64,000 nt of DNA from Bradyrhizobium sp. WBOS07. GTDB taxonomy: Bacteria > Pseudomonadota > Alphaproteobacteria > Rhizobiales > Xanthobacteraceae. Numbering within the stretch: position 1 is the first letter of the stretch; every line of letters begins with the position of its first letter. The notes under the pieces are model-generated. The model was not told the DNA's origin, searched no databases, and worked only from the letters and a program-made list of their open reading frames with translations. Below, in pieces: positions 47,783-56,871 of the stretch. The position numbers and the translations under genes are program-made. The stretch spans positions 2,480,001 to 2,544,000 of the forward strand of contig NZ_CP029008.1 in assembly GCF_024585165.1 (NCBI RefSeq), read 5' to 3'.

Positions 47783-48157
47783 TCAGGAAAATTGAGGCGG
47801 GCCGCGCGCCTGGGCACTCGAGCCCTCTGGGGCGGCGATGGCGAACGCATCGACCGGATGCCACACCACCCGCTCGGCATGGCGGACGGGAATCGAGAAT
47901 GCCGCAGGCGTCGGCGAATCGAGCGAGGCGTTGGCCTGGGCCAGGCAGCACAGGGCGCAAGCGCCCGCATGCGCTGTCGGCACGCCGGTCTGACCGTTCA
48001 GGCCGCCCTGCGCGCTCGCACTATGGCAGATGACGGCGGCAGACAGCGGATCGGCAATGGCCAGGCCGGTCGCCCAGCAGGCGGCAATCGGCGCCAGCAC
48101 CTGCATCGCCAAAGCGAGCAGGACCAGAGGCAGGAATTTTTGTAGCCGAGCGCGCAT
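47783..48157 (-). CDS. DUF2946 family small exported protein
   Basis: The 124-residue protein has an N-terminal hydrophobic helix (LPLVLLALAMQVLAPIAACW), the DUF2946 middle pattern with ICHSA, the Cys cluster GACALCCLA and a Pro/Ala-rich tail. DUF2946 genes often lie beside TonB-type copper receptors; the biochemical role is unknown. The spaced Cys and His residues suggest metal binding. It begins the copper operon, 75 bp before the receptor gene. Confidence 0.8.
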   Translation of the reverse strand: MRARLQKFLPLVLLALAMQVLAPIAACWATGLAIADPLSAAVICHSASAQGGLNGQTGVPTAHAGACALCCLAQANASLDSPTPAAFSIPVRHAERVVWHPVDAFAIAAPEGSSAQARGPPQFS

Positions 48158-48589
48158 CCGCCGAACCGTTCGTTCGCCTGCTAACTAAACACCGCACCAA
48201 GCCCCAAGTCGAGGCCAGTTCCGCCTCCCTTCTTGGCCCAGCGCAAATTTCTCGGAAATCGTGACCTGGATAACCGCGCATCGGACCGAGGAGGCCATTT
48301 GAGGCAGGTCAAACGGCGCCGCCCTCCACAGATTTCTTTTATTTGTCATATACTTGCGCGCCGCGGCGCCCGATCATTTCGTCCACTGATCGAATTTTGA
48401 ACATTCGTTGCCGAAAATGATGACAAGTGAGAAAAGTTGATCTAGCATCCCCCTCGCTCAGGCTGGCCGCGAGGTCGAAGTCTGGTGGTCCAAGTCTCGG
48501 GAGGAGCCCCTGACGCGCAAAATGCAGCGTCGCCCCGCCAATCAAGAGCAAATCTTAGAATCGGGGATAATAGGGTCGACACAATTTTT
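48158..48589. promoter_or_regulatory. Divergent regulatory region before the copper operon and globin
   Basis: This 430-bp gap should hold the minus-strand promoter of the copper operon and a plus-strand promoter for whatever ends at the terminator at 48590. AT-rich tracts occur near 48335-48350 and 48405-48440. No operator matching a known copper regulator was recognised. A 70-residue minus-strand frame here (48339-48551) has no ribosome site and is not called. Confidence 0.4.
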
Positions 48590-48618
48590 GAGCGGGGCCA
48601 GGGCCCCGCTCTTTTTTT
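48590..48618 (+). terminator. Orphan intrinsic terminator 36 bp before the globin gene
   Basis: The 9-bp stem gagcggggc / gccccgctc with loop cagg is followed by seven T, a classic plus-strand terminator. No plus-strand gene precedes it, so it ends either a small RNA or the leader of the globin transcript. Confidence 0.85.
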
Positions 48619-48654
48619 GTCCGCAAGTTTTGTTGGCAAGGGGCTGACGCGCGG

Positions 48655-49059
48655 ATGAATGCTTCGCCCAATCCGATCGAAATCAGTTTCGAACTGGCGG
48701 CCTCGCGCTGCGAAGATCTCACGCCCCTCGTCTACCGACGCCTGTTCGACGTCCATCCCGAGACACAGAGAATGTTCCGTATCGAGGGCCGCGACCTCGT
48801 GACGGGGTCGATGCTCGCGCTGGCGATCGAGGCGATCCTCGATTTCGCCGGTCAACGTCGCGGACATTTCCGGCTGATCGCCTGCGAGGTCGCCTCGCAC
48901 GATGGCTATGGCACGCCGCGTCAGCTGTTCATCGCGTTCTTCGCCATCATCAGGGATACGCTGCGCGACCTGCTCGGCGATCAATGGTCAACCGAGATGG
49001 CCCGCGCTTGGGACCAGCTGCTCGTCGAGATCGACGCATTCGCCGACGCAGCGACCTGA
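48655..49059 (+). CDS. Single-domain globin-like protein
   Basis: The 134-residue protein is all helical. Its probable proximal His lies in EVASHDGYGTPRQLF, the F-helix region of bacterial globins, and DLLGDQWSTEMARAWDQLL is a typical G/H-helix segment. Helices A-C match LVYRRLFDVHPETQRMF. AAGGGG lies 11 bases upstream of ATG 48655. Possible roles are oxygen or NO sensing or scavenging. There is no reductase domain. The gene is monocistronic, and control by a terminator-bearing leader is possible. Confidence 0.75.
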   Translation: MNASPNPIEISFELAASRCEDLTPLVYRRLFDVHPETQRMFRIEGRDLVTGSMLALAIEAILDFAGQRRGHFRLIACEVASHDGYGTPRQLFIAFFAIIRDTLRDLLGDQWSTEMARAWDQLLVEIDAFADAAT

Positions 49060-49199
49060 CTCTTTGCGCTGCACCAACGCGGCGTGCTGCCACGGTGCGA
49101 GTGATTGCGGATTGAGTGGCGCCAACTCTTGTGAGACACTTTCGGAGATCGGTAGCGCAACCAATGACGCACCGACGCTAAATTTTATGGGAGCGAGCG

Positions 49200-50222
49200 A
49201 TGTCCGGGACGAAAGATTTCTCGACGACGAGGCGCGATCTTCTTCAGGCGGCCGCGACCGCCGGCGCCGGAGCTGCCCTTCTCGGCAGCATGGGCATAAA
49301 CCCCGCATTGGCCGCCGCAGCCGGGCGAAGCGAGAAGCCGCTGAAGGCGGCGTTCTCCAACGCAGGCCTGCAGGCCACCTGGTGCGCGCAGGGCAAGCAG
49401 GCCGCAGAATTCTGGGGCAAGCTGTTCAACGTCGAGGTCACCTGGTTCGACGGCCAGCTCGACGCGGTGAAGCAGCGCGCAGCGATCGACAACATGGCTT
49501 CGCAGAAATGGGACTTCGTCGCGATCCAGGCCTTCGGCATCGGCACCCTCACCCAGCCCGTGCAGAAGATGATCGACGCCGGCACGCCGGTGATCGACAT
49601 GGACACGCTGATCGCCCCGCTCGACCAGATCAACGTCCATTCCTTCCTCGCGCCCGACAACGAGTTCATGGGCGCCTCGGTGACGCAGGCCCTCTGCAAC
49701 GCGATGGGCGGCAAAGGCAAGATCATCATGACGCAGGGCGCGCTCGGACATACCGGCGCGCAAGGACGCGCCAAGGGCTTCAACTCGGTGGTCAAGCAAT
49801 TCCCCGGCATCGAGGTCCTCGACACCCAGCCCGCCGACTGGGACGTCTCCAAGACGGCGCGTCTGTGGGAAACCTACCTGACCAAATATCCGCAGATCGA
49901 CGCGGCATTCTTCCACAACGACGACATGGCGCTTGCCGCCGCCAACATCATGAAGGCACGAGGCCGCACCAACATATTGATCGGCGGCGTCGACGCCATG
50001 CCGCCGGCGATTCAGGCGGTGAGCGAAGGCCGTATGTTCGCGACCGTGCGCAATCCCTCCTGCCGCATCCACGGCGGCGCCATCATCGCCGGCGTCTCGG
50101 CCGTGGTCGGCGGCGAGAAGAGCGGACAGGGCATTCCCAAGAACGTCGTCACCGACGGCCCGGTCGTGACCAAGGCCAATGCCGCCGGGATGCAGTGGAT
50201 GCAGGATCACTTCCTGATCTGA
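49200..50222 (+). CDS. Ribose-type ABC transporter substrate-binding protein
   Basis: The 340-residue protein has a Tat-like leader (TTRRDLLQAAATAG, ending NPALAAAAG) and the periplasmic-binding-protein type 1 fold with WCAQGKQAAEF, VDGQLDA-like WFDGQLDAVKQ, DMDTLIAP and NDDMALAAANIMKARG. A GGGAGCGAGCG site precedes ATG 49200. The ATPase gene starts 6 bp after it. The sugar is unknown, since the fold serves ribose, xylose, inositol and autoinducer transporters alike. Confidence 0.9.
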   Translation: MSGTKDFSTTRRDLLQAAATAGAGAALLGSMGINPALAAAAGRSEKPLKAAFSNAGLQATWCAQGKQAAEFWGKLFNVEVTWFDGQLDAVKQRAAIDNMASQKWDFVAIQAFGIGTLTQPVQKMIDAGTPVIDMDTLIAPLDQINVHSFLAPDNEFMGASVTQALCNAMGGKGKIIMTQGALGHTGAQGRAKGFNSVVKQFPGIEVLDTQPADWDVSKTARLWETYLTKYPQIDAAFFHNDDMALAAANIMKARGRTNILIGGVDAMPPAIQAVSEGRMFATVRNPSCRIHGGAIIAGVSAVVGGEKSGQGIPKNVVTDGPVVTKANAAGMQWMQDHFLI

Positions 50223-50228
50223 ACTTTC

Positions 50229-51731
50229 ATGTCCGAGGGTCGTTCGCCCATCCTTGAACTGCAGGGCATCACGAAGAGCTTCGGCGGCGTCGAAGCACTT
50301 CGTGGTGTCGATTTCGCGCTCCATCCCGGCGAGATCCACGGTCTCGTCGGCGAGAACGGCGCCGGGAAAAGCACGCTGATGAAGATCATCGCCGGCGTGC
50401 ACACCGAGTTCTCCGGCCGCTTCCTGGTCGACGGGAAGGAGATGCATTTCCGCTCGGCCCGCGATGCACATGCCGCCGGCATCGCCATGGTGCATCAAGA
50501 GCTCAGCGTTGCGCCCGACCTGACGGTCGCGGAGAACGTCTTCCTGGGCAACCAGCCCACCAACGCCCTCGGCCTCGTGCAATGGCGGCGGATGGCGCGG
50601 GAAGCGGGCGAGCAGCTCGCCCGTTTCGGCATCGACGTCGACCCGATGGCGCGGCTCGGCGATCTCCCGATCGGGCTGCAGCAGCTGATCGAGCTCGCGC
50701 GCGTGCTGTTCTCCGGCGCCCGCATCGTCATCCTGGACGAGCCGACCTCCGCGCTCTCCCCGCCCGAGGTCGAGCGGCTGTTCGCAACGCTCAGGCGGCT
50801 GCGCGAGCAAGGCACTGCCATCGTCTTCATCTCGCATTTCATCGAGGACATCCTGCTCGTCTCCGACACGGTGACCGTGTTCCGCAACGGGCGGAAGGTC
50901 GCGGAGACCGCGAGCGCCGCGACCAGCAAGGGCGCGCTGATCGAGGCCATGATCGGCCGCGGCGGCGAGGCGCTCGAGCACAGCTACACCGACGATCTGA
51001 TGCTGCCGCGGCCGAGCGACAGCCAGGTCGTTCTCAAGGTCGATCAGCTCTCGCTGTCCCGCAGCCTGAAGGACGTCTCGTTCGAGGCGCGTGCCGGCGA
51101 GGTGCTCGGCATCTACGGCTTCATGGGCTGCGGCCAGCAGGAGCTGTCGCGCATCCTGTTCGGCAAGCTCAAGCCCGATAGCGGCACGCTTGTCGTCGGC
51201 GGCACGCCGAAAACCTTCGCCAGCACGGCGGCGGCGCGGCGCGCCGGCGTGGCGCTGGTGCCGGAGAGCCGGCGCGACATGCTGTTCCACCAGGAGCCGG
51301 TCTACAAGAACATCTCGATCAGCATCCTCGATCGCATCTCCGCGCTGCTGCTCAAGCCGGCGCAGGAGCGCGACATCGCCAAGCGTCAGGTCGAGCAGCT
51401 GCAGATCAGGCCGCCGGTGGTCGGTCTCGACCTCGGCATGCTCTCCGGCGGCAACCAGCAGAAGGTTGCGCTGGCGAAATGGCTGACCTATCCGCCAAAG
51501 CTGCTGGTGCTGTGCGAGCCGACCCGCGGCATGGACGTCGGCGCCAAGAACGACGTCATCAATATCGTCCGCGACCTCCGCGCCAAGGGGCTGGCGATCA
51601 TCGTGCTGTCGACCGAGCCGGAGACGGTGCTGTCGCTGGCCGACCGCATCCTCGTGCTCAAGCGCGGCGCATTGGTGCGGGAATTCAAGAACGAGCCGGT
51701 TAGCAAGGACCGCCTGCTGGAAGCGGCGTGA
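50229..51731 (+). CDS. Ribose-type ABC transporter ATP-binding protein (two ATPase domains)
   Basis: The 500-residue RbsA/MglA-like protein has a first domain with Walker A GENGAGKST, signature near LPIGLQQLIELAR and Walker B IVILDEPTSAL. The second domain has a weak Walker A (GFMGCGQQELSR), signature SGGNQQKVALAKWL and a degenerate Walker B, which is normal for this family. It starts 6 bp after the binding protein gene. Confidence 0.93.
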   Translation: MSEGRSPILELQGITKSFGGVEALRGVDFALHPGEIHGLVGENGAGKSTLMKIIAGVHTEFSGRFLVDGKEMHFRSARDAHAAGIAMVHQELSVAPDLTVAENVFLGNQPTNALGLVQWRRMAREAGEQLARFGIDVDPMARLGDLPIGLQQLIELARVLFSGARIVILDEPTSALSPPEVERLFATLRRLREQGTAIVFISHFIEDILLVSDTVTVFRNGRKVAETASAATSKGALIEAMIGRGGEALEHSYTDDLMLPRPSDSQVVLKVDQLSLSRSLKDVSFEARAGEVLGIYGFMGCGQQELSRILFGKLKPDSGTLVVGGTPKTFASTAAARRAGVALVPESRRDMLFHQEPVYKNISISILDRISALLLKPAQERDIAKRQVEQLQIRPPVVGLDLGMLSGGNQQKVALAKWLTYPPKLLVLCEPTRGMDVGAKNDVINIVRDLRAKGLAIIVLSTEPETVLSLADRILVLKRGALVREFKNEPVSKDRLLEAA

Positions 51732-51742
51732 CGGAGAAGCAC

Positions 51743-52768
51743 ATGAGCAGCGAGACGGCCTTGGCGACAGGACGGCGGCCGCGGGGCCTTGCGCCCTTCC
51801 TGCGCTCGCAGATGCGCAACATCGCGCCGTTCCTCACCCTGATCTTCCTGTCTGCCTTCTTCGCCTTCGCCAGCCCCTCCTTCGCGACGCTGGACAATCT
51901 TGGCAACATCCTGACGCAGGTATCGATCACCGGCATCATCGCCGTCGGCCTCACCTTCGTGATCCTCTGCGCCGAGATCGATCTGTCGATTGCCGCCATC
52001 GCCAACGTCACCGGCATCGCGGTCGCCTACTTCACGCTGCAGGAATCCTACGTCAACATCGCCAACGTGCCGCTGCCCGGCGCGGTCGCGATCATCCTGT
52101 CGATCCTGCTCTGCGCCCTGCTTGGCCTCGTCAACGCGCTGGGGCTGACCGTGATCGGCATCCCCTCCTTCATCATGACCCTGGCGATGATGCAGATCGC
52201 CGCCGGCATCTCCGCGCTGCTGGTGCGCGGCCAGATCGCCTACAAGGTGCCGAGCCTGATCACGACGCTCGGCTCCGGCTCGATCGGCGGCATCCCCTGG
52301 CTCGTCATCATCGCCGCGCTGATGCTGCTCGGCGGTCACCTGGTGCTGACCTACACGCGCTTCGGCCGCTACGTCTACATGGTCGGGGGCAACCGCGAGG
52401 CGGCCGAATATTCCGGCCTCAACGTCAAGCTCATCCTCGGCGCCGTGATGGTGATCTCGGCGGTCTGCTCCGGCATCGGCGGCATGCTCGGCGTCGCCCA
52501 TTTCGGCAGCGCGCAGCAGAACGAGTTCGACACCTATCTGCTCGATTCCATCGCCGCGGTCGTGGTCGGCGGCACCAGCCTGTTCGGCGGCCGCGGCGGC
52601 ATCGGCAACACCATCGTCGGGCTGTTCGTGCTCGGTGTTCTCAACAACGGCCTCGACCACGTCAACATCGACAGCTTCCTGAAGATCCTGATCCGCGGCC
52701 TGATCCTGCTGGCGGCGCTGGTCATCAACGTCTACGCGCAGCGCTTGAGGGAGAAGGCGGCGGAGTAG
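51743..52768 (+). CDS. Ribose-type ABC transporter permease
   Basis: The 341-residue RbsC-like permease has eight to ten membrane helices and the family segments GLTFVILCAEIDLS, GIPSFIMTLAMM, YMVGGNREAAEYSGL and VVGGTSLFGGRGG. ATG 51743 has GGAG seven bases upstream; GTG 51728 is in frame but has no better site. It is the last gene of the operon. Confidence 0.93.
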   Translation: MSSETALATGRRPRGLAPFLRSQMRNIAPFLTLIFLSAFFAFASPSFATLDNLGNILTQVSITGIIAVGLTFVILCAEIDLSIAAIANVTGIAVAYFTLQESYVNIANVPLPGAVAIILSILLCALLGLVNALGLTVIGIPSFIMTLAMMQIAAGISALLVRGQIAYKVPSLITTLGSGSIGGIPWLVIIAALMLLGGHLVLTYTRFGRYVYMVGGNREAAEYSGLNVKLILGAVMVISAVCSGIGGMLGVAHFGSAQQNEFDTYLLDSIAAVVVGGTSLFGGRGGIGNTIVGLFVLGVLNNGLDHVNIDSFLKILIRGLILLAALVINVYAQRLREKAAE

Positions 52769-52782
52769 ACGACCGCCAAAGC

Positions 52783-52816
52783 AAAAAGTGCGAAAACAAC
52801 CCCATGCACAGTAGCC
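52783..52816 (+). repeat. Dispersed intergenic repeat, copy B
   Basis: aaaaagtgcgaaaacaaccc continuing through catgcacagtagcc is the reverse complement of the copy at 39149-39182. It lies just past the permease stop, again at a gene end. Confidence 0.8.
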
Positions 52817-52920
52817 GGGGCCAGTGGAATCAATGGCTTGCCGGCGACGCAGCGAGCTTGCGGATTTCACGAAGTCCGTTTGACGCGTCGGGCAAAACAG
52901 GCCACGATGTCATCAGAACC

Positions 52921-53622
52921 TCAGGGTGACGGTTCGATTTCCGCAAGGCGCGAAAATCTGAAATCGCAGTGGCTCGCACCGCAAGCCAATGTTTGCGTCC
53001 TTTCCAGACGGATGCCTCGCGTCGCATAGGCGTCGAAGTCGAGCCCGCAAATGTTCGGCAGGATGTCCTTGTCGCCGTGGCGCGCCGCGAGCTTGCAGAA
53101 GCCGCAGGCCTTGTAATTGATGCCGAATTCGAACCTGTCCTGCGGACCCGGCTCGACGAAATCGTAGACGAAGTCTTCCGGAAACTGCTGCTGATGGCTC
53201 TCCGTGACGCTGCTCGCCGCCTGCTCGCGCAACAACGCCTGGTTCTCCGGCGACATGAAATGGCGGCCCGCGGCGAGGCGCTCGGCTTCGGGCACCCCGA
53301 GCAATTGCGCCTTGTAGGTGTCCCGCTCGATCTCGCCGATCACGGCCACCGGCACGCCATGCCGTTGCAGCACCCGGCTGATGGCCATGAAGCCGGTCAG
53401 ACGCATGAAGAAATCGCTCATGCGGCTTGCCGCGCCGCCGACATAGGGCATCTGGGTGAGCACGATCTCGAACTCGTCCATCACCTCCCGGCTGAGTCTG
53501 CCGGTCTCGGACAGGTGCCCGCGCTCGCGCAACATCGTTCCGGCAAGGTCGATGCGGTCGCGCATGGCGGCCTCCATGGCGCTGCGATGGGCCTCGTAGA
53601 AGGGATGGACGATCTCGGTCAT
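52921..53622 (-). CDS. L-2-amino-thiazoline-4-carboxylic acid (ATC) hydrolase family protein
   Basis: Family members open the thiazoline ring of ATC toward N-carbamoyl-L-cysteine. In the 233-residue protein the C-terminal half carries the family pattern: FEFGINYKACGFCKLAARHG, then ICGLDFDAYATRGIRLERTQTL, and GASHCDFRFS at the end. Conserved Cys and His residues there probably form the active site. It is 49 bp downstream of a RidA-family gene on the same strand. The family contains many members of untested function. Confidence 0.82.
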   Translation of the reverse strand: MTEIVHPFYEAHRSAMEAAMRDRIDLAGTMLRERGHLSETGRLSREVMDEFEIVLTQMPYVGGAASRMSDFFMRLTGFMAISRVLQRHGVPVAVIGEIERDTYKAQLLGVPEAERLAAGRHFMSPENQALLREQAASSVTESHQQQFPEDFVYDFVEPGPQDRFEFGINYKACGFCKLAARHGDKDILPNICGLDFDAYATRGIRLERTQTLACGASHCDFRFSRLAEIEPSP

Positions 53623-53671
53623 TGGACCCCCATTTCGGTTCGTTTCATTGCGAGGCTGGCATGGCCCGGTT

Positions 53672-54064
53672 TCACTCCGCGGCGATCGCCTCGATCTCCA
53701 GCAGCCATTTGCTGTCGACAGTCTCGACGATCACGACCGTCAGCGCGGGCTGGTGCTCCCCGAGCATCGCGCGCCGAATGATGCGGTTGGGCACGACCTG
53801 GTTACGGTCGGTCAGGAACGTCGTGATCTTGACCAGATGCTCCACGCCAAGGCCAGCCGCGGCGAGCACCTCCTTGACGTTGCGCCAGGCCTGCTCGCAT
53901 TGCGCCTCGAAACCCTGCGGCACGCTGCCGCCTGCGCTTTCAGGGACCTGGCCGCTGATGAACAGCAGGCGGCGATGCTGCCTCAGCTCGAGTCCCATGC
54001 TGTAGCCGCCCAGGGGCGCGTTGATCGTTGCGGGATTGTGGCAGACGAGGTGAGCTGGCGGCAT
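53672..54064 (-). CDS. RidA/YjgF family protein lacking the usual substrate Arg
   Basis: RidA proteins hydrolyse reactive enamines or imines such as 2-aminoacrylate. The 130-residue protein shows LLFISGQVPE, AWRNVKEVLAAAGLGVEHLVKIT and WLLEIEAIAAE. The Arg equivalent to E. coli RidA Arg105 (in ARSC before the conserved LEIEAIA) is Leu108 here (QPALTV), so it is not a canonical RidA. Other Rid subfamilies lack this Arg. It is divergent from the LysR-type gene (127 bp apart) and is followed by the ATC-hydrolase-like gene. Confidence 0.9.
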   Translation of the reverse strand: MPPAHLVCHNPATINAPLGGYSMGLELRQHRRLLFISGQVPESAGGSVPQGFEAQCEQAWRNVKEVLAAAGLGVEHLVKITTFLTDRNQVVPNRIIRRAMLGEHQPALTVVIVETVDSKWLLEIEAIAAE

Positions 54065-54191
54065 GACGTTTCTCCGGATTGCGAGCCGACCCTACCCGCC
54101 GGACTCGCGGCCGCGCAAAGCATCATTCCTGCGGTTCAGCGCAAGAAAATCTATTGCAAGGCCGCCTGCCATCGGTGTCAAAGTGCGCGCA

Positions 54192-54818
54192 ATGACCTAC
54201 GCTCTTCCACCACTTAACGCGCTCCGCGCCTTCGAAGCCGCCGCCCGGCATCTCAGCTTCAAGCTGGCCGCGCACGAGCTCCACGTCACGCCTGCTGCGG
54301 TGGGGCAGCAGGTGAAGGCGCTGGAGGCGCGCCTCGGTGTGCAGCTGTTCCAGCGGCTGCACAAGCAGCTCATCCTCACCGCGGCCGGCCGGGCCTACCT
54401 GCCCGGCATATCCGAAGGCTTTCGCCACATTGCGGAGGCGACCTCCCAATTGAAACCGGCAGGCGCGGTGCAGCTTCAATTGGGAGTCCATGGCAGTTTC
54501 GACTTGCGCCGCCTCGATCTGGCGGCGTTCCGCAGCACGCATGCGGAGATCGGCTTGCGGGTGCTGCAGCCGGCCGGCCTGCACGAATTGGTCGAGGGCA
54601 AGGTCGACCTGTTGATCGCCCGCGGCCTCCGCCATCATCCGGGCTATCGCTGCGAGCGGATCAGCGAAGATGCGGGCCTGGGCGATTGGCTGATTGCCCC
54701 CGAGGGCACTGCGGATTGTCCTGAGATCGTCAGTTTTCGCGCATGGCTGCGGGCCCCGCCGACCGAGCTGCCGCGCGCCAACCGCCGCCCGCGCCTGGTT
54801 GGCGGCGTCGGAAGCTGA
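54192..54818 (+). CDS. Short LysR-type transcriptional regulator (GcvA-like)
   Basis: ATG 54192 (MTYALPPLNALRAFEAAARH) is a classic LysR start. Residues 1-65 form the winged helix (LSFKLAAHELHVTPAAVGQQ, RLGVQLFQR). Only about 130 residues follow, against about 230 in typical family members. PAGAVQLQLGVHGSF, VEGKVDLLIARG and GDWLIAPEG are recognisable effector-domain pieces with the middle shortened. The C-terminal 35 residues are Pro/Arg rich and not LysR-like. It may be functional or decaying. Confidence 0.78.
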   Translation: MTYALPPLNALRAFEAAARHLSFKLAAHELHVTPAAVGQQVKALEARLGVQLFQRLHKQLILTAAGRAYLPGISEGFRHIAEATSQLKPAGAVQLQLGVHGSFDLRRLDLAAFRSTHAEIGLRVLQPAGLHELVEGKVDLLIARGLRHHPGYRCERISEDAGLGDWLIAPEGTADCPEIVSFRAWLRAPPTELPRANRRPRLVGGVGS

Positions 54819-54845
54819 GGCGACCGCGCCGATCAAGCCTCGCTC

Positions 54846-54862
54846 CATCATGCTTTAGGGTG
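54846..54862. repeat. Short intergenic repeat, copy 2
   Basis: catcatgctttagggtg differs by one base from 5374-5390. The minus-strand stop codon of the adjacent ATPase gene falls inside it. Confidence 0.35.
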
Positions 54863-55890
54863 ACAGCGATAGCGCGAGACTCGCTGCACCAATCTCCTCG
54901 CTCCGCCAGCACCGCACCGCATGTCCATCGGCGCGCGTCTCCAGCGCCGGGCCGGGCTCGCTCCGGCACACCGCTTCCGCATGACGACAGCGCGGGCTGA
55001 AGGCGCAGCCGTTCGGCGGATTGAGCGGGTTGGGAAGGTCGCCGCCCGTCGTCGCCAGCGGCGCGTGGCGCAGGGGATCGGGGATGGCTGATATCAGGGC
55101 TTGCGTGTAGGGGTGCGCCGGCCGCTCGAAGATCTCGCGCCAATGGCCGTTCTCGACGATGCGGCCGAGATACATCACGGCGACGCGGTCGCTCATGTGC
55201 TCGACCACGCCGAGATCGTGGCTGATCATGATGTAGGACAGGCCGAGCGTCTCCTTCAGCTCCAGCAGTAGATTGATGATCTGGGCCCGGATCGAGACGT
55301 CGAGCGCCGACACCGGCTCGTCGCAGATGACGATCTTGGGATTGAGGATCAGGGCGCGGGCGATGCCGATGCGCTGGCGCTGGCCGCCGGAGAACTCATG
55401 CGGGTAGCGGCCGGCCTGCTCGGGCCGCAGGCCGACATGCCGCAGCATGGTCGCGACGCGGTCCTCGATCTCGCTTTTGGCGGTCACGCCGTGCACCCGC
55501 AGCGGGTCTTCCAGCGTGCGGCGGACGGTCTGGCGCGGATTGAGCGAGGCGTAGGGATCCTGAAACACCATCTGCACGGTGCGCGCCAGCGCCTTGCGGT
55601 CGCCGGATTGCCTGGTCCTGACGACCTCCCCGTCCAGCACGATGCGGCCGCGCGTCGGCGTCAGCAGGCCGAGGATCGACAAGGCGACCGTCGACTTGCC
55701 CGAGCCGGACTCGCCGACGAGGCCGAGGCATTCGCCACGCTTCAGCTTGAGGTCGACACCGTCCACGGCACGAAGCAGCCGGCGGCCGCGGCCCAGCAGG
55801 CCGCCGCCCAGTTGAAAATGAACCGCGAGATCCTCGACGCTGAGAATGAGATCGTCGTCCGGCCGCCGCTCACCCGGCATGCTGTGCGGC

Positions 55891-55898
<8 letters not shown>
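54855..55898 (-). CDS. Peptide ABC transporter ATP-binding protein, OppF/DppF type
   Basis: The 347-residue ATPase has Walker A GESGSGKST, signature FSGGQRQRIGIARAL, Walker B IVICDEPVSALDVS and the His switch MISHDLGVV. Its C-terminal oligopeptide-transporter region has Cys residues (GCAFSPRCRHAEAVC and a final Cys) that bind an iron-sulfur cluster in some homologues. It overlaps the end of the DppD-like gene by 8 bp. Confidence 0.95.

Positions 55899-56867
<969 letters not shown>

Positions 56868-56871
<4 letters not shown>

Noticed and set aside
48436..48452. A FixK/FNR-like half site (ttgatctag) before the globin
   Set aside because: Only one half is present; the matching CAA half is missing at the required spacing.
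48339..48551. A 70-residue minus-strand frame before the globin
   Set aside because: No ribosome site, no family, and it crosses the likely regulatory region.
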